Both the position numbers and the translations under genes were made by a program. Source: Vandiemenella viatica (Eukaryota > Arthropoda > Insecta > Orthoptera > Morabidae). Taken from it: DNA of 64,000 nt. This document shows, one piece after another, positions 9,889 through 21,639 of the stretch. The notes under the pieces were generated by a model. The model made no database searches. It was not told the DNA's origin and saw nothing but the letters and a program-made list of their open reading frames with translations. Location of the stretch: assembly GCA_031002005.1 (NCBI GenBank), contig CM061920.1, positions 116,736,095-116,800,094 of the forward strand. The letters run 5' to 3'. How positions within the stretch are numbered: the first letter of the stretch is position 1; every line of letters starts with the position of its first letter.

Positions 9889-11345
9889 TCATGCCTGAAC
9901 AGAAATCCTCAAGAACTAAAATCCTGCGGGAGTGGATTGGAATGGATATGAACTTTTCTACAGATGGCAAATTTCAACCACGTGTAAAACCAGTAAGTTT
10001 AGTTTGTTTTGTATATGTATATATTTTATAATTTAAAAAAAATAAATTAGTTTTGATTTGTTTTCATTTATAAAGTAACATAAAGTGGTAGAGTCTAGAC
10101 TGCTGGATGAAATTTTATAATCTTAACTGGGTATTATCCGGGATGTTATATTGAGGTGAACTATTTTTATTTTTTATTTCTATATAGGTGCTTGCAGCAA
10201 AACGATTCCACGTACTGTAGCATCAGAATACAGCAACTCATTTGGCAAATGTTACAAGGAGCAATGCTTCCAAACAGAAGCAGAGTTTCATTACAAGTTC
10301 AAAGAGGGGTACAGAAGATTCGTTTAACTTGCGTCTATGTGAAGCTCTCACTGCCACCAATATACCAGTTGCAACCCTCCAGAATACGGCCCTAGAAACC
10401 TTTCTGCAAGAATTTTGTAACGGAAAAGTACCTACATACCCAGCCTGATGTGGGCAAGCTCGCATGTGAGGAACCTAGTATACCCCATGTCATTTTATGT
10501 GCAGAGAACTTCCAATGAAAAACCACTCTACTGTGCATTAAAGGTGTTGTGTTCAGATCCACAACACGAGGATAAGTTGCGATTGTTGGTGACAGACAAT
10601 GCAGCTTATATGGTAAAAGCAAGGGAGCGTTTGAAGGCATTCCATCCCCGAATGGCGCATGTCACCTGCATATCTCATTGGCTCCACCGGGTAGCTGAAA
10701 AATTCGGGAACAGCACGCTGTAGTTAGCGAGTTAAATTTCTTCAGTGAAGAAAATATTCCTGAAAGCGACAAGTCAAGTAGTTACTTTTCCGAGCCAGTA
10801 GTGACACGATGGGGGACCTGGCTCTCAGCCGCAATATATTATGCAGAAAACTATGAGTGCATCACGGAGGTCTTCGATACAATAGATTAAAGCGAAGCTA
10901 CTGCTATAGTAATTGGAAAGAAAGTGTTGCACTCAATACCAGCTGTACAGGAGTTGACATACATAAAGGCAAATTTTTACAATTTAGATTTTTTTTAATC
11001 AATACGTTGGAAGGAGTCACTCTAACGTTGACGGAAGCACTTCAAATCATCCAAGAAGAGAGAGCCAAAGTGCCTCCTGGACCAGTTGGGGTTTCTGTAG
11101 CTAAGAAGCTGGAGGCTGTCCAGCCCTCAGTCCAGATTTCAAGAGGATGGAACAAATAGGCCGTGTTCTCTCTGGACTAAAGGAACAAGATATACTGCCT
11201 TAGAATCCTAAGGAAATCGCTGATATGAAGTTCGCATCTCTTACCTCATGTGCCGTGGAGCGCAGTTTTTCGGCATTAAAAAGAATTGTAACGGAAGAGA
11301 GAAGATGTTTTACTCCTGAAAACCTGTCAAAATATTAAATTGCTC
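9889..11345 (+). pseudogene. hAT-A transposase (CGGBP1-like), spliced and broken
   Basis: Exon 1 starts at ATG 9889 and includes ILREWIGMDMNFSTDGKF, like the N-terminal zinc-finger region of CGGBP1-related hAT proteins. A donor (GTAAGTTT) follows at ~9991 and a polypyrimidine-AG acceptor lies near 10188. The next exon has DSFNLRLCEALTATNIPV. About 130 codons with the first catalytic Asp are deleted here; copy 2 keeps them. Then come VTDNAAYMVKARERLKAFHP and HVTCISHWLHRVAEKF, a TRWGTWLSAAIYYAENYE block (10808), and CAVERSFSALKRIVTEERR (11250-11310), the hAT dimerisation motif. Stops and frameshifts interrupt it repeatedly. Confidence 0.82.
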
Positions 11346-11810
11346 GGTGTCATATTAGAAGTACTAAATCAATGGTTTACAATCCAAAATAAAGACAATC
11401 CAAAATATAGCGCATGTTTTAATGTGAACAAGCAATATCATGTTAGAAGATTTTAAGGACAATAAAGTCACAATGTTATCACACTATGGCAGTATATATT
11501 GCGTGTTTTAAATTTTATTTCCCTTAAAAATGTGTAAATTCCTAAATAAATTTTTTAAAAACCTATAAAATCCTAAAACGTAAATGAATAAACCTAAATT
11601 TTGGTTTTTATATTCTAAAAATCCGGGGCTTAATAATAACAAATCATTCAATACTTGTGGTTTTATTTCATGTGTGTCATAGGCCTCTCTTGCCTTCACA
11701 AACCACCCACCCCCTCACTCTAATTCTTTACTCAATATCCTTTTATTGCCCTACACTTACGAAATTCCATGCCACAGCCTTCATACCTTGGAGCCTAATG
11801 ACATAGACGT

Positions 11811-12120
11811 ACAACTAACAGGGACAAAGGCTATATATCAACCTCGGAAAGCATGCATTTACACCACTTCGTATCACCATCAGTGATCTCAACAGGTATT
11901 TTTCCCCCATAGGTACTACTTCTCGGTCGTTAGGACATAACTGTAGTACCGGGCCACCAATGAGAAGTGTAAAATTTTCAGACCGACCGGTGGTTGACAC
12001 ATCAATGGAGACAATAATATGCAATCATATTACAAATTTCTGTGAGCAAAGAAAACTGATTTAAAGTATGTAAATGATGGTTTGATACTCAGCACTTCAG
12101 TCGCGATACTACTCCTAACA
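11811..12120 (+). repeat. Direct repeat, copy 1 (unknown family)
   Basis: This ~310-bp block matches 12816-13125 in the same orientation at moderate identity. Shared stretches include CTAACAGGG near the start, GATCTC..CAGGTATTTTT in the middle and ATGGTTTGATA near the end. No coding signature, terminal repeats or tRNA head were seen. It may be part of an old dispersed repeat or a local duplication. Confidence 0.65.
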
Positions 12121-12131
12121 ATAGTCAGCAA

Positions 12132-12336
12132 CGAGCTTGGTGGGTGAGCTTTCGCAAGGACATGGGTTCTGGCCATCCTGATTTTGGGTTTCCATGGTCT
12201 CCTGAAATCACTCTAGGCGAATGCAAGTAAAGAGGCATTCAAAAGTCCATGGGCGAATTCCTCATCGTACCTTGTCCCTCGTCCTTTCTCACCTATAATG
12301 ACGACGGTATCGACGAGACACAAAATCCGAAAAAAG
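12132..12336 (+). mobile_element. SINE-A copy, diverged
   Basis: It aligns to the full SINE at 55149: GAGCTTGGTGGGTGAGC head, CATCCTGATTTTGGGTTTCC body, CACTCTAGGCGAATGC, then TATAATGACGACGGTATCGA and an A-rich end. The B-box part is degraded, so it is an old copy. It lies between the two arms of the 11.8/12.8-kb direct repeat. Confidence 0.72.
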
Positions 12337-12815
12337 CTTCATATGCTGGAAATACTAAAAATTTGGGTGATCGTTGAAATTTCTCTGTGTAATGACAGCA
12401 ATATGCCAGTAATAATACACGGTTAACGGGAAGTTAACGACAGCCAATACTACACATTTGATTAACACCTAATTTAAAAATTCATTCACAGATAAAGGTA
12501 TGGAAAAACAACCACTTTTCGAGTTCTGGAACATGGCACATACTTTTACATTATGAAGTTTCTAGACGAAGAAGAGCTCAGCAGCAGATCGGTGGATAAT
12601 ATATTCTGACATTTCGAGCAGGAACAGCACTAGCAGAACTACAAAAAAAAATAGTTCTCATTGGGCACTAACCATGCGACCTAGGTTCATTTGGTATAGA
12701 CTGCGTCGTTTCTCTCAAGTGATCCGGAGACAGCGAATACTTGGTCAGAGAGAGAACAGCGTGTTACAGGCCTTAAAATCTGCTGAAAGTGTCTAGGAAG
12801 CATATACAACATTCC
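12337..12815. other. Interval without recognised feature
   Basis: No ORF, repeat or RNA signature is recognisable here. It separates the SINE from the second arm of the direct repeat. Confidence 0.35.
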
Positions 12816-13125
12816 GCAACTAACAGGGGTAAAGGATATATATCACTATTGTAAAGCATGTATTTACCACGACTTTGTAACACTATCAGTGATCTCTGCA
12901 GGTATTTTTTTCGGTAGACACTACTTCTCGATCGTCGGGGCCCAGCTGTAGTACCGGGTCACAAATGAGTAGTGTAAAAGTTTCAGACCGATCAGTGGTT
13001 GGCACATAAATGGAGAGATAGATACGCAATCACAATACAAATGTCTGTGAGGAAAGATAACTGATTTAAACTATGTGGTTGATGGTTTGATATTTATCAT
13101 CTCATTCACGATAACGACACCCTTT
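12816..13125 (+). repeat. Direct repeat, copy 2 (unknown family)
   Basis: This is the second arm of the repeat described at 11811-12120. The arms are offset by about 1005 bp. Both carry AGTGTAAAA(G/T)TTTCAGACCGA about two thirds of the way along, which anchors the alignment. Confidence 0.65.
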
Positions 13126-13470
13126 CATCCCCCACCAGATAGAGGGAGGACTACTAATGTTACCGGAGACAACCATTAAACCTGTCATCCCCTTCCTTTT
13201 AACTCTATTTTACAGCACAGCATGAGTAATTCGTATGTTCCAGGAATAAAACCATCTGTTAGTCTTCCACCCTAGAGGAATGGGTTCGCCGCAGAGTACA
13301 CCAATCACGCCAAGGCAGTGCACTCCACAGAACACGCTGAATCATCACAGGATGCCTGATGCCATCTCATGTTGTCAAGGTGGAGGCTTAGAAAATTGAC
13401 CCCACTCCCCAAACCTCCTTCGGTTTTCCAATGACTCTCTATCCAACTCCTTATATTTTTCTTACATCAG

Positions 13471-13590
13471 TTACTGACAGGGCCCTCCCTTGCACCCTCT
13501 CCAACTTTTGTATCTATACTCAAAATGTGGGCCCCATACTACACTACCATATACAAGCAATGGTCCGACCAAAGTTTTGTTACCAATTCC
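13471..13590 (-). pseudogene. LINE-J fragment
   Basis: The minus-strand frame reads KTLVGPLLVYGSVVWGPHF, equivalent to the YKTLVRPLLEYGSVVWDPHF block of the LINE-J copy at 62 kb. Only about 40 codons survive. Flanking sequence to 13270 has no recognised gene. Confidence 0.65.
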
Positions 13591-13900
13591 CTTCTATCAT
13601 TCAGTAACATGTACCCCAGGTACCATATTGTTAACATCAGTCTCGTCTCTTCTCTTCAATTCAGTAGCTTGTGTCTCAGGTCAGCCTCTTCTCGTCTCCT
13701 CCCTCTCTCCTGACCAGTAACAGGAGTCCCAGGTAGCAAACTGTTCACTTCAGCGCCTCTCACACACTTCAGCCTTCTCTGTCATTTAGAGACATGTGTC
13801 CCAGGTACCAAACCGTTCACATTAGCCTTGTCTCATCTCTCCCATATGACAACAAGCCATTCAGTAACATGGGCACCAAGTGCACATTTTATCCACCTAA
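13590..13900. repeat. Degenerate tandem repeat
   Basis: A motif resembling CAGTAACATGTRYCCCAGGTA recurs about every 70-90 bp (near 13602, 13705, 13788 and 13865), separated by CT-rich sequence. The units are diverged and the copy number is small. It interrupts or flanks LINE-J debris. Confidence 0.45.
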
Positions 13901-14080
13901 AGTCTAGTGCCAGCTTGTGATCATGGTCAACTTAGGCTCCATACATCACTAAGAATTCTTCCTCCAATATCCATTCCAAGATCATTATACGCCATATACA
14001 GCCCCAACGCTCTTCCAGTGACATTCAGCCCAGCTCATTTATTATGTCAGTTGTTGAATGTGTTCCACCAACAAATGTAG

Positions 14081-14175
14081 CTGTTTCCCTTGCACACTGC
14101 ATTTCAAGTCCAAAAATTGTGAACTCCATATTACACCACTATATGCAAGCAATGATCTGACTATGGGTTTGTAAC
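14081..14175 (-). pseudogene. LINE-J fragment
   Basis: The minus-strand frame reads YKPIVRSLLAYSGVIWSSQF, the same C-terminal block as at 13.5 kb. The two scraps may come from one or two insertions. Positions 14176-14640 hold a CA-rich stretch (about 14385-14560) and no recognised gene. Confidence 0.55.
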
Positions 14176-14649
14176 ACAAGTAATTCGCTTCTCTGGTACA
14201 TCCCCTCATCACGATTTTGCCCCGAAAGACAAATAGTTAACAAGGAGAGAAAAACAGATCATATCCCAAAACAAACGGCAGCAAACTGTAAGCATTACAG
14301 TGAAATGGAAGACTGCTTACTTCCTGTATAAACAGTGGTGTAATCTCGACTTCGAGTAGGCTTCTATCACCATATATTTAAATACAAACATACACACACA
14401 CATGTCCATGCATACACCACATTTCAATATGTCACCACACACGTACAAGTAACTGGAGTAAGGGGACTGCACACCCTACATCGAGACAGACGAGTTAAGG
14501 GTAGGTCCAATCACCATGTTTACGCATACATGCACAAAGAGAGACGCAGACACACATGTCCTTGTCCACGGCGAGTTCAGCATAACTACCGGCACCAATC
14601 ATGAAAACGACAAATTGGGGCAGTACTCTGTTGCCTCATGACTGGCTGA

Positions 14650-15265
14650 AAAACAGAACTCTCCTTACATATCATCAGGCAGACGGGTTAGAGGGTGTGC
14701 AAAAAACTGCACCATACACTTCAGTGCCGATTGCTTAGTACTTAATATTGCCACTGCTTCATCCACAGGTACGTTGGTGTAGAGCGACACGACTTCAAAG
14801 CTCAGTAGGATGTCAATCTTCTTTTTTTTTTAATTTTGAGTGATGAAATGGTTTCAGCGGAAGTGCGAGCTATTTCTGACAGTCGAAACGATGCCTTCTG
14901 ACAAGAGATTTAATTTGTCAGCAACACAGCGGGCTAAAGGATGAGTCGGAGGGTTAATTGCGCTGACGATTGGCGTAAGGATACTTCTGGTTTGTGTATT
15001 TTTGGCAGGCCATAGAATCGAGGATTATAGGTGTTATTTCTCTTCAGTCTAGCCTTGGATTCTTGTTCGATTTCTGAAGAGTTGTTGACGATAGATGCTA
15101 GTTCAGATCTCAGTTTACGTAGAGGATCTCTATCTAGTGGGGCCTACGTGTTGACTTCTAAAATGCTCACAACCTTATTGTGGTAGTCTTCCGATTTCAT
15201 CAGTACTGTTGCGTTTCCCTTGCTGGCAGTAAAACAATATCGACGCGCTGGTATAAATGAACAAT
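14650..15265 (-). pseudogene. Penelope-like RT remnant
   Basis: Minus-strand peptides match the N-terminal RT region of Penelope-like elements in order. VLLPA-SKGNATVLM-KSEDYHNKV (15250-15180) carries a one-base frameshift. It is followed by DPLRKLRSELASIVNN, then NPRFYGLPKIHKPE (15040-15000), then LLSFEVVSLYTNVPVDEAV (14830-14770), which holds the first catalytic Asp region in altered form (F-E-V-V-S). Several stops are present. The endonuclease domain is absent, so it complements rather than overlaps the 2.4-4.7 kb remnant. It is probably a separate insertion. Confidence 0.8.
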
Positions 15266-15333
15266 AGGTGGATAGTTCATGTCCACTCCGCGTAGTTTTT
15301 TGTGAAAATTTGGAGACAAAATCCTAATGAATA

Positions 15334-15775
15334 TCATATATATTATTTCTATAAAGTGTTTATTTTTGTCACAAGCCAACATATCCCTTCATACTTAATC
15401 GAAATCAATGAATGAAGTTTCATTGCAAAACTTACGGTCTCCACTTGGTCATATCATATTTTAAGAAAGGAATTTTTCGGAATTCGACCCTTAAAGGGCA
15501 TAAATGTCAAAATTTCAAAAATGCTGTTTTTGGTGTTACACCTAATTTACTTCCCTGGATACCTATCTGAAATTGTTTCATGAAACATCATTTTAAAAAT
15601 TAAGACCTCCGTGTTGGTGACATCATATATTAACACAGGAATTTTTCGGAATTCGACACTTAAAGAGCAAAAGTATCAACACTTCTGTTTAATAGTTAAT
15701 ATTTTATATTTTTTTACAATTTCCATAATTAAATATTTTTTTATATAATCAGATCTGTAAATTGATTTAATTCTT
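15334..15775 (+). mobile_element. Helitron-like family 1, 5'-end fragment
   Basis: It begins TCATATATATTATTTC after an A and continues with TTTTTGTCACAAGCC and two diverged units of the ~167-bp repeat (AGAAAGGAATTTTTCGGAATTCGAC at ~15462 and a second near 15640). The same 5' sequence, inverted, ends the copy at 18283-21594. This fragment has no 3' end; it gives way to unrelated sequence near 15775. Confidence 0.7.
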
Positions 15776-16520
15776 TAATCTCGGTGCCAGCCAAAGACTA
15801 TATGTGGTGTAATGAATACCAAATTATTCAGGGAGTGTACGGAAAATAAGCGAGGGTTGATTTCTGGCAAGGAGCGGACAGCTGAGACTCCGTATCCTGG
15901 GGCGGAAACAGTCCCGTTACCAAGACCGCCAAGTTGTCGCCTACAGGCCAGCGGACGTTGCTCTTGACGCTGGGGGTGGCAATGGCGAAGGTCGTCGAGT
16001 TTTCTCCCACCACGCCAAGAGACGCGTGAGCGCGAACCCACGTATCTGAATGCGCGTGGTGGAACACGTGATTTCAAGAAGCCCATTTCCTCCAATGAGA
16101 AGTGGTATTCGGGTTTTTTGATATGTGTCTTTCTGTCCACATGTGACTACGGAGAGGAACAAGGGACTCTTTCTCCGACAGTGGAGAGGAACGGTCGACT
16201 CTTTCTCCGACAGTGGAGAGGAACGGTCGAGTCTTCCTACGGCAGTGGAGAGTGACGGTTATGTTTTTGGAGAAGACGAGGACGGTTCGACAGAGCTGAT
16301 GTCGTACTAGTAGTCGTCTTATAAGATCGCAGACTGGCGATCCTGGAGTGACGGTGGACCGCCATGTCACGCAGATAGGCTGTGACACAACTTGCAGAGT
16401 CGCTGTCAGCAAATTGGTAAAGTACTCCGCCAGGCATGACGAGTTCACGAGACTGTTGAATTCCGTAAGCGTCCTGAGATTACGAGACTTGCTCTTTTTC
16501 AAAACCCTGAGTTAGCTGGC
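15776..16520. other. GC-richer interval, unidentified
   Basis: The sequence is more GC-rich than its neighbours and has several medium ORFs on the minus strand (for example 16074-16502), but they overlap in different frames and show no family motif I know. It could be exon-like or part of an unrecognised element. It contains the 32-bp minisatellite at 16151. Confidence 0.3.
16151..16262 (+). repeat. 32-bp minisatellite
   Basis: Three full units of 32 bp start at 16151, 16183 and 16215, each beginning GGAGAGGAAC and ending CAGT, with a partial fourth at 16247. The units differ at a few positions. Confidence 0.85.
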
Positions 16521-16930
16521 AAAGATTTGTGAAATGCGATAGTACGAATTTTATTATGATTATTAAACTATTAAAGGCGCCCGAGATTCAATGTTGTAAA
16601 TATCTAATGTTACAATTGTTAACGTTGTTCATTTTCAATATCATTTGTTAATTTTGATATTTAAATTTGCAGTAGGTGATTCATGACTTACATTAAAAAT
16701 AAATTGAAATAATGTTTGCTTGAAATAACGGTGTATTGTAACGTCTAGGATTGTTGTTTGCTTGTTTGAGTAATGTTAACGGTAAATGTAAAGTGGCCTA
16801 GCGATGTAGAAGCCATAGCAATTAAATAAAAAAAATCAATGTCAGTTCTTTTAAGACCTGACCGATGTTTGAAGATTCTTGCCAATCAAAGATTTTTAAT
16901 TTTGATGGTTAATTTTTTTAAATTAAAAAA
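16521..16930. other. AT-rich interval without recognised feature
   Basis: Low-complexity AT-rich sequence with no ORF or repeat I can assign. It ends at the A-run just before the CTAG terminus of the first Helitron-like copy. Confidence 0.35.
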
Positions 16931-18282
16931 CTAGACGACCCATGCGAAAATTTCACGAAAAAAACAATTCGGTGAAAAGTGAGGTTGAATATGATGTCAC
17001 CAAAGCTGAGTCATTACACTTCATACTCATACTTCATTTATCGATTTTGGTTATATATCCAGGGAGATAAATGGCTAGAGACACAAAAAACACATTTTAG
17101 AAAAATTGACATTTTTGCCCTTTAAGGGTCGAATTACGAAAAATTCCTATCTTAAATTATAATGTTACCACGGCGGAGACCTTAATCTTTAGTATGATAC
17201 CTCATTTATCTATATCGGTTGGATATTAAGTGAGATAAATGGCACGTGACACAAAAATGCGTTATAGAAGCATTTATAATTTTTCCATTTAAGGGTTGAA
17301 TTCCAAAAACATTCTTTCTTAAAATATGATGTCACCAAATCTCAGACATTACTCCTCATAATCTTACTTGATTTTTCGATTTTGGTAAGATATCCAATGA
17401 GATAAATTGCTTAAGACACAAAAAATGAATTTTTAAAAAATTAACATTTTTGCCCTTTAAGGGTAGAATTACGGAAAACTCCTTTCTTAAAATATAATGT
17501 TACCATGGCGGAGACCTTATTATTTAATATGATACCTCATTTATCTATATCGGTTAGATAACAAGGGAGATAAATCGCTCGTGACACAAAAATGCTTTAT
17601 AGCAAAATTTATACTTTTTCCCTTTAATGGTTAAATTCCAAAACAATTATTTCTTAAAATATGATTTCACAAAGCTGAGACATTACTCCTTATAATCCTA
17701 CTTCATTTATAGATTTTGGTTAGATATCCAGGGAAATAAATGGCTCGAGATACAAAAAAACGAATTTTAGAAAAATTAACATTTTTGCCCTTTAAGGGTC
17801 GAATTACGAAACATTCCTCTCTTAAAATATAATGTTACCATGGCGGAGACCTTATTCTTTAATATGATACCACATTTATCTATATCGGTTAGATATTAAG
17901 GTAGATAAATCGCTCGTGACACAAAAATGCGTTTTAGAAAAATTTATACTTTTTCCCTTTAAGGGCTGAATTCCAAATACATTCTTTCTTAAAGTATGAT
18001 TTCACAAAGCTGAGACATTACTCCTTATAATCCTACTTCATTTATCGATTTTTGATAGATATCCAGGGAGATAAATGGCTCGAGATACAAAAAACGCACT
18101 TTAGAAAAATTAACATTTTTGCCCTCTAAGGGTCGAATTCCGAAAATTCCTTTCTTATAATGTGATGTGCCCAAAGTGGGGACCATAAGCTTTAAAATGA
18201 CACCTCATTCATTGATTTCGGTTAATTATGAAGGAAGATACAGGCTTGTGACAAAAAAAATACCTTATAGAAATAATATATA
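16931..18282 (-). mobile_element. Helitron-like family 1, copy I
   Basis: On the minus strand its 3' end is a short palindrome (GTGAAATTTTCGC, decayed) followed by ATGGGTCGTCTAG and then T. CTAG next to a hairpin, inserted before T, is the classic Helitron 3' end. The interior is made of ~167-bp units in two alternating types. The opposite end (AATAATATATA on the plus strand) abuts copy II directly. No Rep/helicase gene is present, so it is non-autonomous. Confidence 0.68.
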
Positions 18283-21200
18283 CTAGACGACCCGTGCGAA
18301 AATTTCGCGAATAAAATGCGATGAATAGTGAGGTTGAATATAATGTCACCAAGTTCAGTAATTACTCTTCATACTCCTACTTCATTTATCGATTTTGGTT
18401 AGAAATCCAGGGAGATAAATGGCTCGAAACACAAAAAACGTATTTTAGAAATTTTGACATTTTTGCGCTTTATGGGTCGAATTACGAAAAATTCCTTTCT
18501 TAGAATATAATGTTACCACGGCGGAAATCTTAGTCTTTAATACGATATGTCATTAATCTATATCGATTACACATCAAGGGACACAAAAATACGTTGTAGA
18601 ACAATTTATACTTTTTCCCTTTAATAGTTGAATTCCAAATTCTTTCTTAAAATATGATGTCAGCAGAGCTGGGACATTATTCCTCACAATCGTACTTGAT
18701 TTATCGATTTTGGATAGATATCAAGGGACATAAGTGGCTCGAGACACAAAAAACGCATTTTAGAAAAATTATTTTTTTTGCCTTTTATGGGTCGAATTAC
18801 GAAAAATTCCTTTCTTAAAATATAATGTTACCATGGCGGTGACCTTATTCTTTAATATGTTACCTCATTTATCTATATCGGTTAGATATCAAGGGAGATA
18901 AATCGCTCGTGACACAAAAATCGGTTATAGAAAAATTTATACTTTTTTCCTTTAACGGTTGAATTCCAAAAACATTCTTTCTTAAAATATGATGTCACAA
19001 AGCTGAGACATTACTCCTCATAATCCTACCTCATTTATCGATTTTGGTTAGATATCCAGGGAGATAAATGGCTCGAGATACAAAAAACGCATTTTAGAAA
19101 AAGTTACTTTTTTGCCCTATAAGGGTCGAATTACGAAAAATTCCTTTCTTAAAATATAATGTTACCATGGCGGTGACCTTATTCTTTAATATGTTACCTC
19201 ATTTATCTATATCGGTTAGATATCAAGGGAGATAAATCGCTCGTGACACAAAAATCGGTTATAGAAAAATTTATACTTTTTTCCTTTAACGGTTGAATTC
19301 CAAAAACATTCTTTCTTAAAATATGATGTCACAAAGCTGAGACATTACTCCTCATAATCCTACCTCATTTATCGATTTTGGTTAGATATCCAGGGAGATA
19401 AATGGCTCGAGATACAAAAAACGCATTTTAGAAAAAGTTACTTTTTTGCCCTATAAGGGTCGAATTACGAAAAATTCCTTTCTTAAAATATAATGTTACC
19501 ATGGCGGAGACCTTATTCTTTAATATGATACCTCATTTATCTATATCGGTTAGATATCAAGGGAGATAAATCGCTCGTGACACAAAAATGTGTTATAGAA
19601 AAATTTATACTTTTTCCCTTTAAGGGTTGAATTCCAAAAACATTATTTCTTAAAATATGATGTCACAAAGCTGAGACATTACTCCTCATTTATCGATTTT
19701 GGCTAGATATCCAGGGAGATAAATGGCTCGAGATACAAAAAACGCATTTTAGAAAAAGTGACATTTTTGCCCTATAGGGGTCGAATTACGAAAAATTCCT
19801 TTCTTAAAATATAATGTTACCATGGCGGTGACCTTATTCTTTAATATGTTACCTCATTTATCTATATCGGTTAGATATCAAGGGAGATAAATCGCTCGTG
19901 ACACAAAAATCGGTTATAGAAAAATTTATACTTTTTTCCTTTAACGGTTGAATTCCAAAAACATTCTTTCTTAAAATATGATGTCACAAAGCTGAGACAT
20001 TACTCCTCATAATCCTACCTCATTTATCGATTTTGGTTAGATATCCAGGGAGATAAATGGCTCGAGATACAAAAAACGCATTTAGAAAAAGTTACTTTTT
20101 TGCCCTATAAGGGTCGAATTACGAAAAATTCCTTTCTTAAAATATAATGTTACCATGGCGGTGACCTTATTCTTTAATATGTTACCTCATTTATCTATAT
20201 CGGTTAGATATCAAGGGAGATAAATCGCTCGTGACACAAAAATCGGTTATAGAAAAATTTATACTTTTTTCCTTTAACGGTTGAATTCCAAAAACATTCT
20301 TTCTTAAAATATGATGTCACAAAGCTGAGACATTACTCCTCATAATCCTACCTCATTTATCGATTTTGGTTAGATATCCAGGGAGATAAATGGCTCGAGA
20401 TACAAAAAACGCATTTTAGAAAAAGTTACTTTTTTGCCCTATAAGGGTCGAATTACGAAAAATTCCTTTCTTAAAATATAATGTTACCATGGCGGTGACC
20501 TTATTCTTTAATATGTTACCTCATTTATCTATATCGGTTAGATATCAAGGGAGATAAATCGCTCGTGACACAAAAATCGGTTATAGAAAAATTTATACTT
20601 TTTTCCTTTAACGGTTGAATTCCAAAAACATTCTTTCTTAAAATATGATGTCACAAAGCTGAGACATTACTCCTCATAATCCTACCTCATTTATCGATTT
20701 TGGTTAGATATCCAGGGAGATAAATGGCTCGAGATACAAAAAACGCATTTTAGAAAAAGTTACTTTTTTGCCCTATAAGGGTCGAATTACGAAAAATTCC
20801 TTTCTTAAAATATAATGTTACCATGGCGGAGACCTTATTCTTTAATATGATACCTCATTTATCTATATCGGTTAGATATCAAGGGAGATAAATCGCTCGT
20901 GACACAAAAATGTGTTATAGAAAAATTTATACTTTTTCCCTTTAAGGGTTGAATTCCAAAAACATTATTTCTTAAAATATGATGTCACAAAGCTGAGACA
21001 TTACTCCTCATTTATCGATTTTGGCTAGATATCCAGGGAGATAAATGGCTCGAGATACAAAAAACGCATTTTAGAAAAAGTGACATTTTTGCCCTATAGG
21101 GGTCGAATTACGAAAAATTCCTTTCTTAAAATATAATGTTACCATGGCGGAGACCTTATTCTTTAATATGATACCTCATTTATCTATATCGGTTAGATAT

Positions 21201-21594
21201 TAAGGGAGATAAATCGCTCGTGACACAAAAACGCTTTGCAAAAATATTGATACTTTTGCCCTTTAAGGGTCGAGTTCCGTAAACTTTCTGGCTTAATATA
21301 TGACGTCACTAAAGCGGAGATCTTAATCTTTAAAACGATACTTCATAAAACGGTTTCAGATAGGTATCCAGGGAGATAACTGACTCGTAACACAGAAAAC
21401 AGCATTTTAGAAAAATTTACATTTTTGCCCTTTAAAGGTCGAATTCCGAAAACTTTCTTGCTTAAAATACGATTTAACCAAAGTGGAGACCATAAGCTTT
21501 AAAATGACACCTCATTCATTGATTTCGGTTAAGTATGAAGGAAGATATAGGCTTGTGACAAAAAAATACCTTATACAAATAATATATATAATGA
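18283..21594 (-). mobile_element. Helitron-like family 1, copy II, satellite-expanded
   Basis: The minus-strand 5' end is TCATTATATATTATTTG (21594 leftwards). The 3' end is the palindrome GCGAAATTTTCGC, then ACGGGTCGTCTAG at 18283, followed by T. Between them are about 20 units of ~167 bp, mostly arranged as 334-bp dimers. No coding sequence is visible; small ORFs here are repeat artefacts. It shares the head-to-tail junction at 18282/18283 with copy I. Confidence 0.72.
18796..21240 (-). repeat. Dimeric satellite, 334-bp higher-order unit
   Basis: Two related ~167-bp halves alternate. The half beginning GAATTCCAAAAACATT starts at 18961, 19295, 19629, 19950, 20283, 20617 and 20951: spacing 334, 334, 321, 333, 334 and 334. 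The 321 comes from a 13-bp deletion. The other half begins CGAATTACGAAAAATTCC. Neighbouring dimers are nearly identical here but diverge towards both array edges, the usual result of unequal exchange in the centre of a satellite. Confidence 0.93.
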
Positions 21595-21639
21595 TTAATA
21601 AACCCCCCCCTTTTGAAACACCCCAACCTGTTACAATAT

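Larger units (their letters stand above)
5779..11632 (+). mobile_element. hAT-A copy 1 (composite, with nested insertions)
   Basis: The left end TAAGCCCCGGATTCTTAG (5779) pairs with the right end, complement of TAAGCCCCGGATTTTTAG, finishing at 11632. Both ends are flanked by the same 8 bp, ATAATAAC (5771-5778 and 11633-11640), the hallmark of hAT insertion. A second copy begins at 56032. Inside, in order: a tRNA-headed SINE (~6021-6285), noncoding sequence, a minus-strand LINE (~6629-9835) that carries another hAT, and then the plus-strand transposase exons. Removing the LINE with its passenger leaves about 2.6 kb, a sensible size for an autonomous hAT. The coding part is broken. Confidence 0.9.

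Noticed and set aside
15775..16502. Set of overlapping minus-strand ORFs (up to 142 codons) as a host gene
   Set aside because: They overlap in different frames in a GC-rich patch with a minisatellite; no domain or splice structure supports one over the others.
18796..21240. CRISPR array because of regularly spaced repeats
   Set aside because: The units are ~167/334 bp, contiguous, without unique spacers, and lie in a eukaryotic repeat; this is a satellite.
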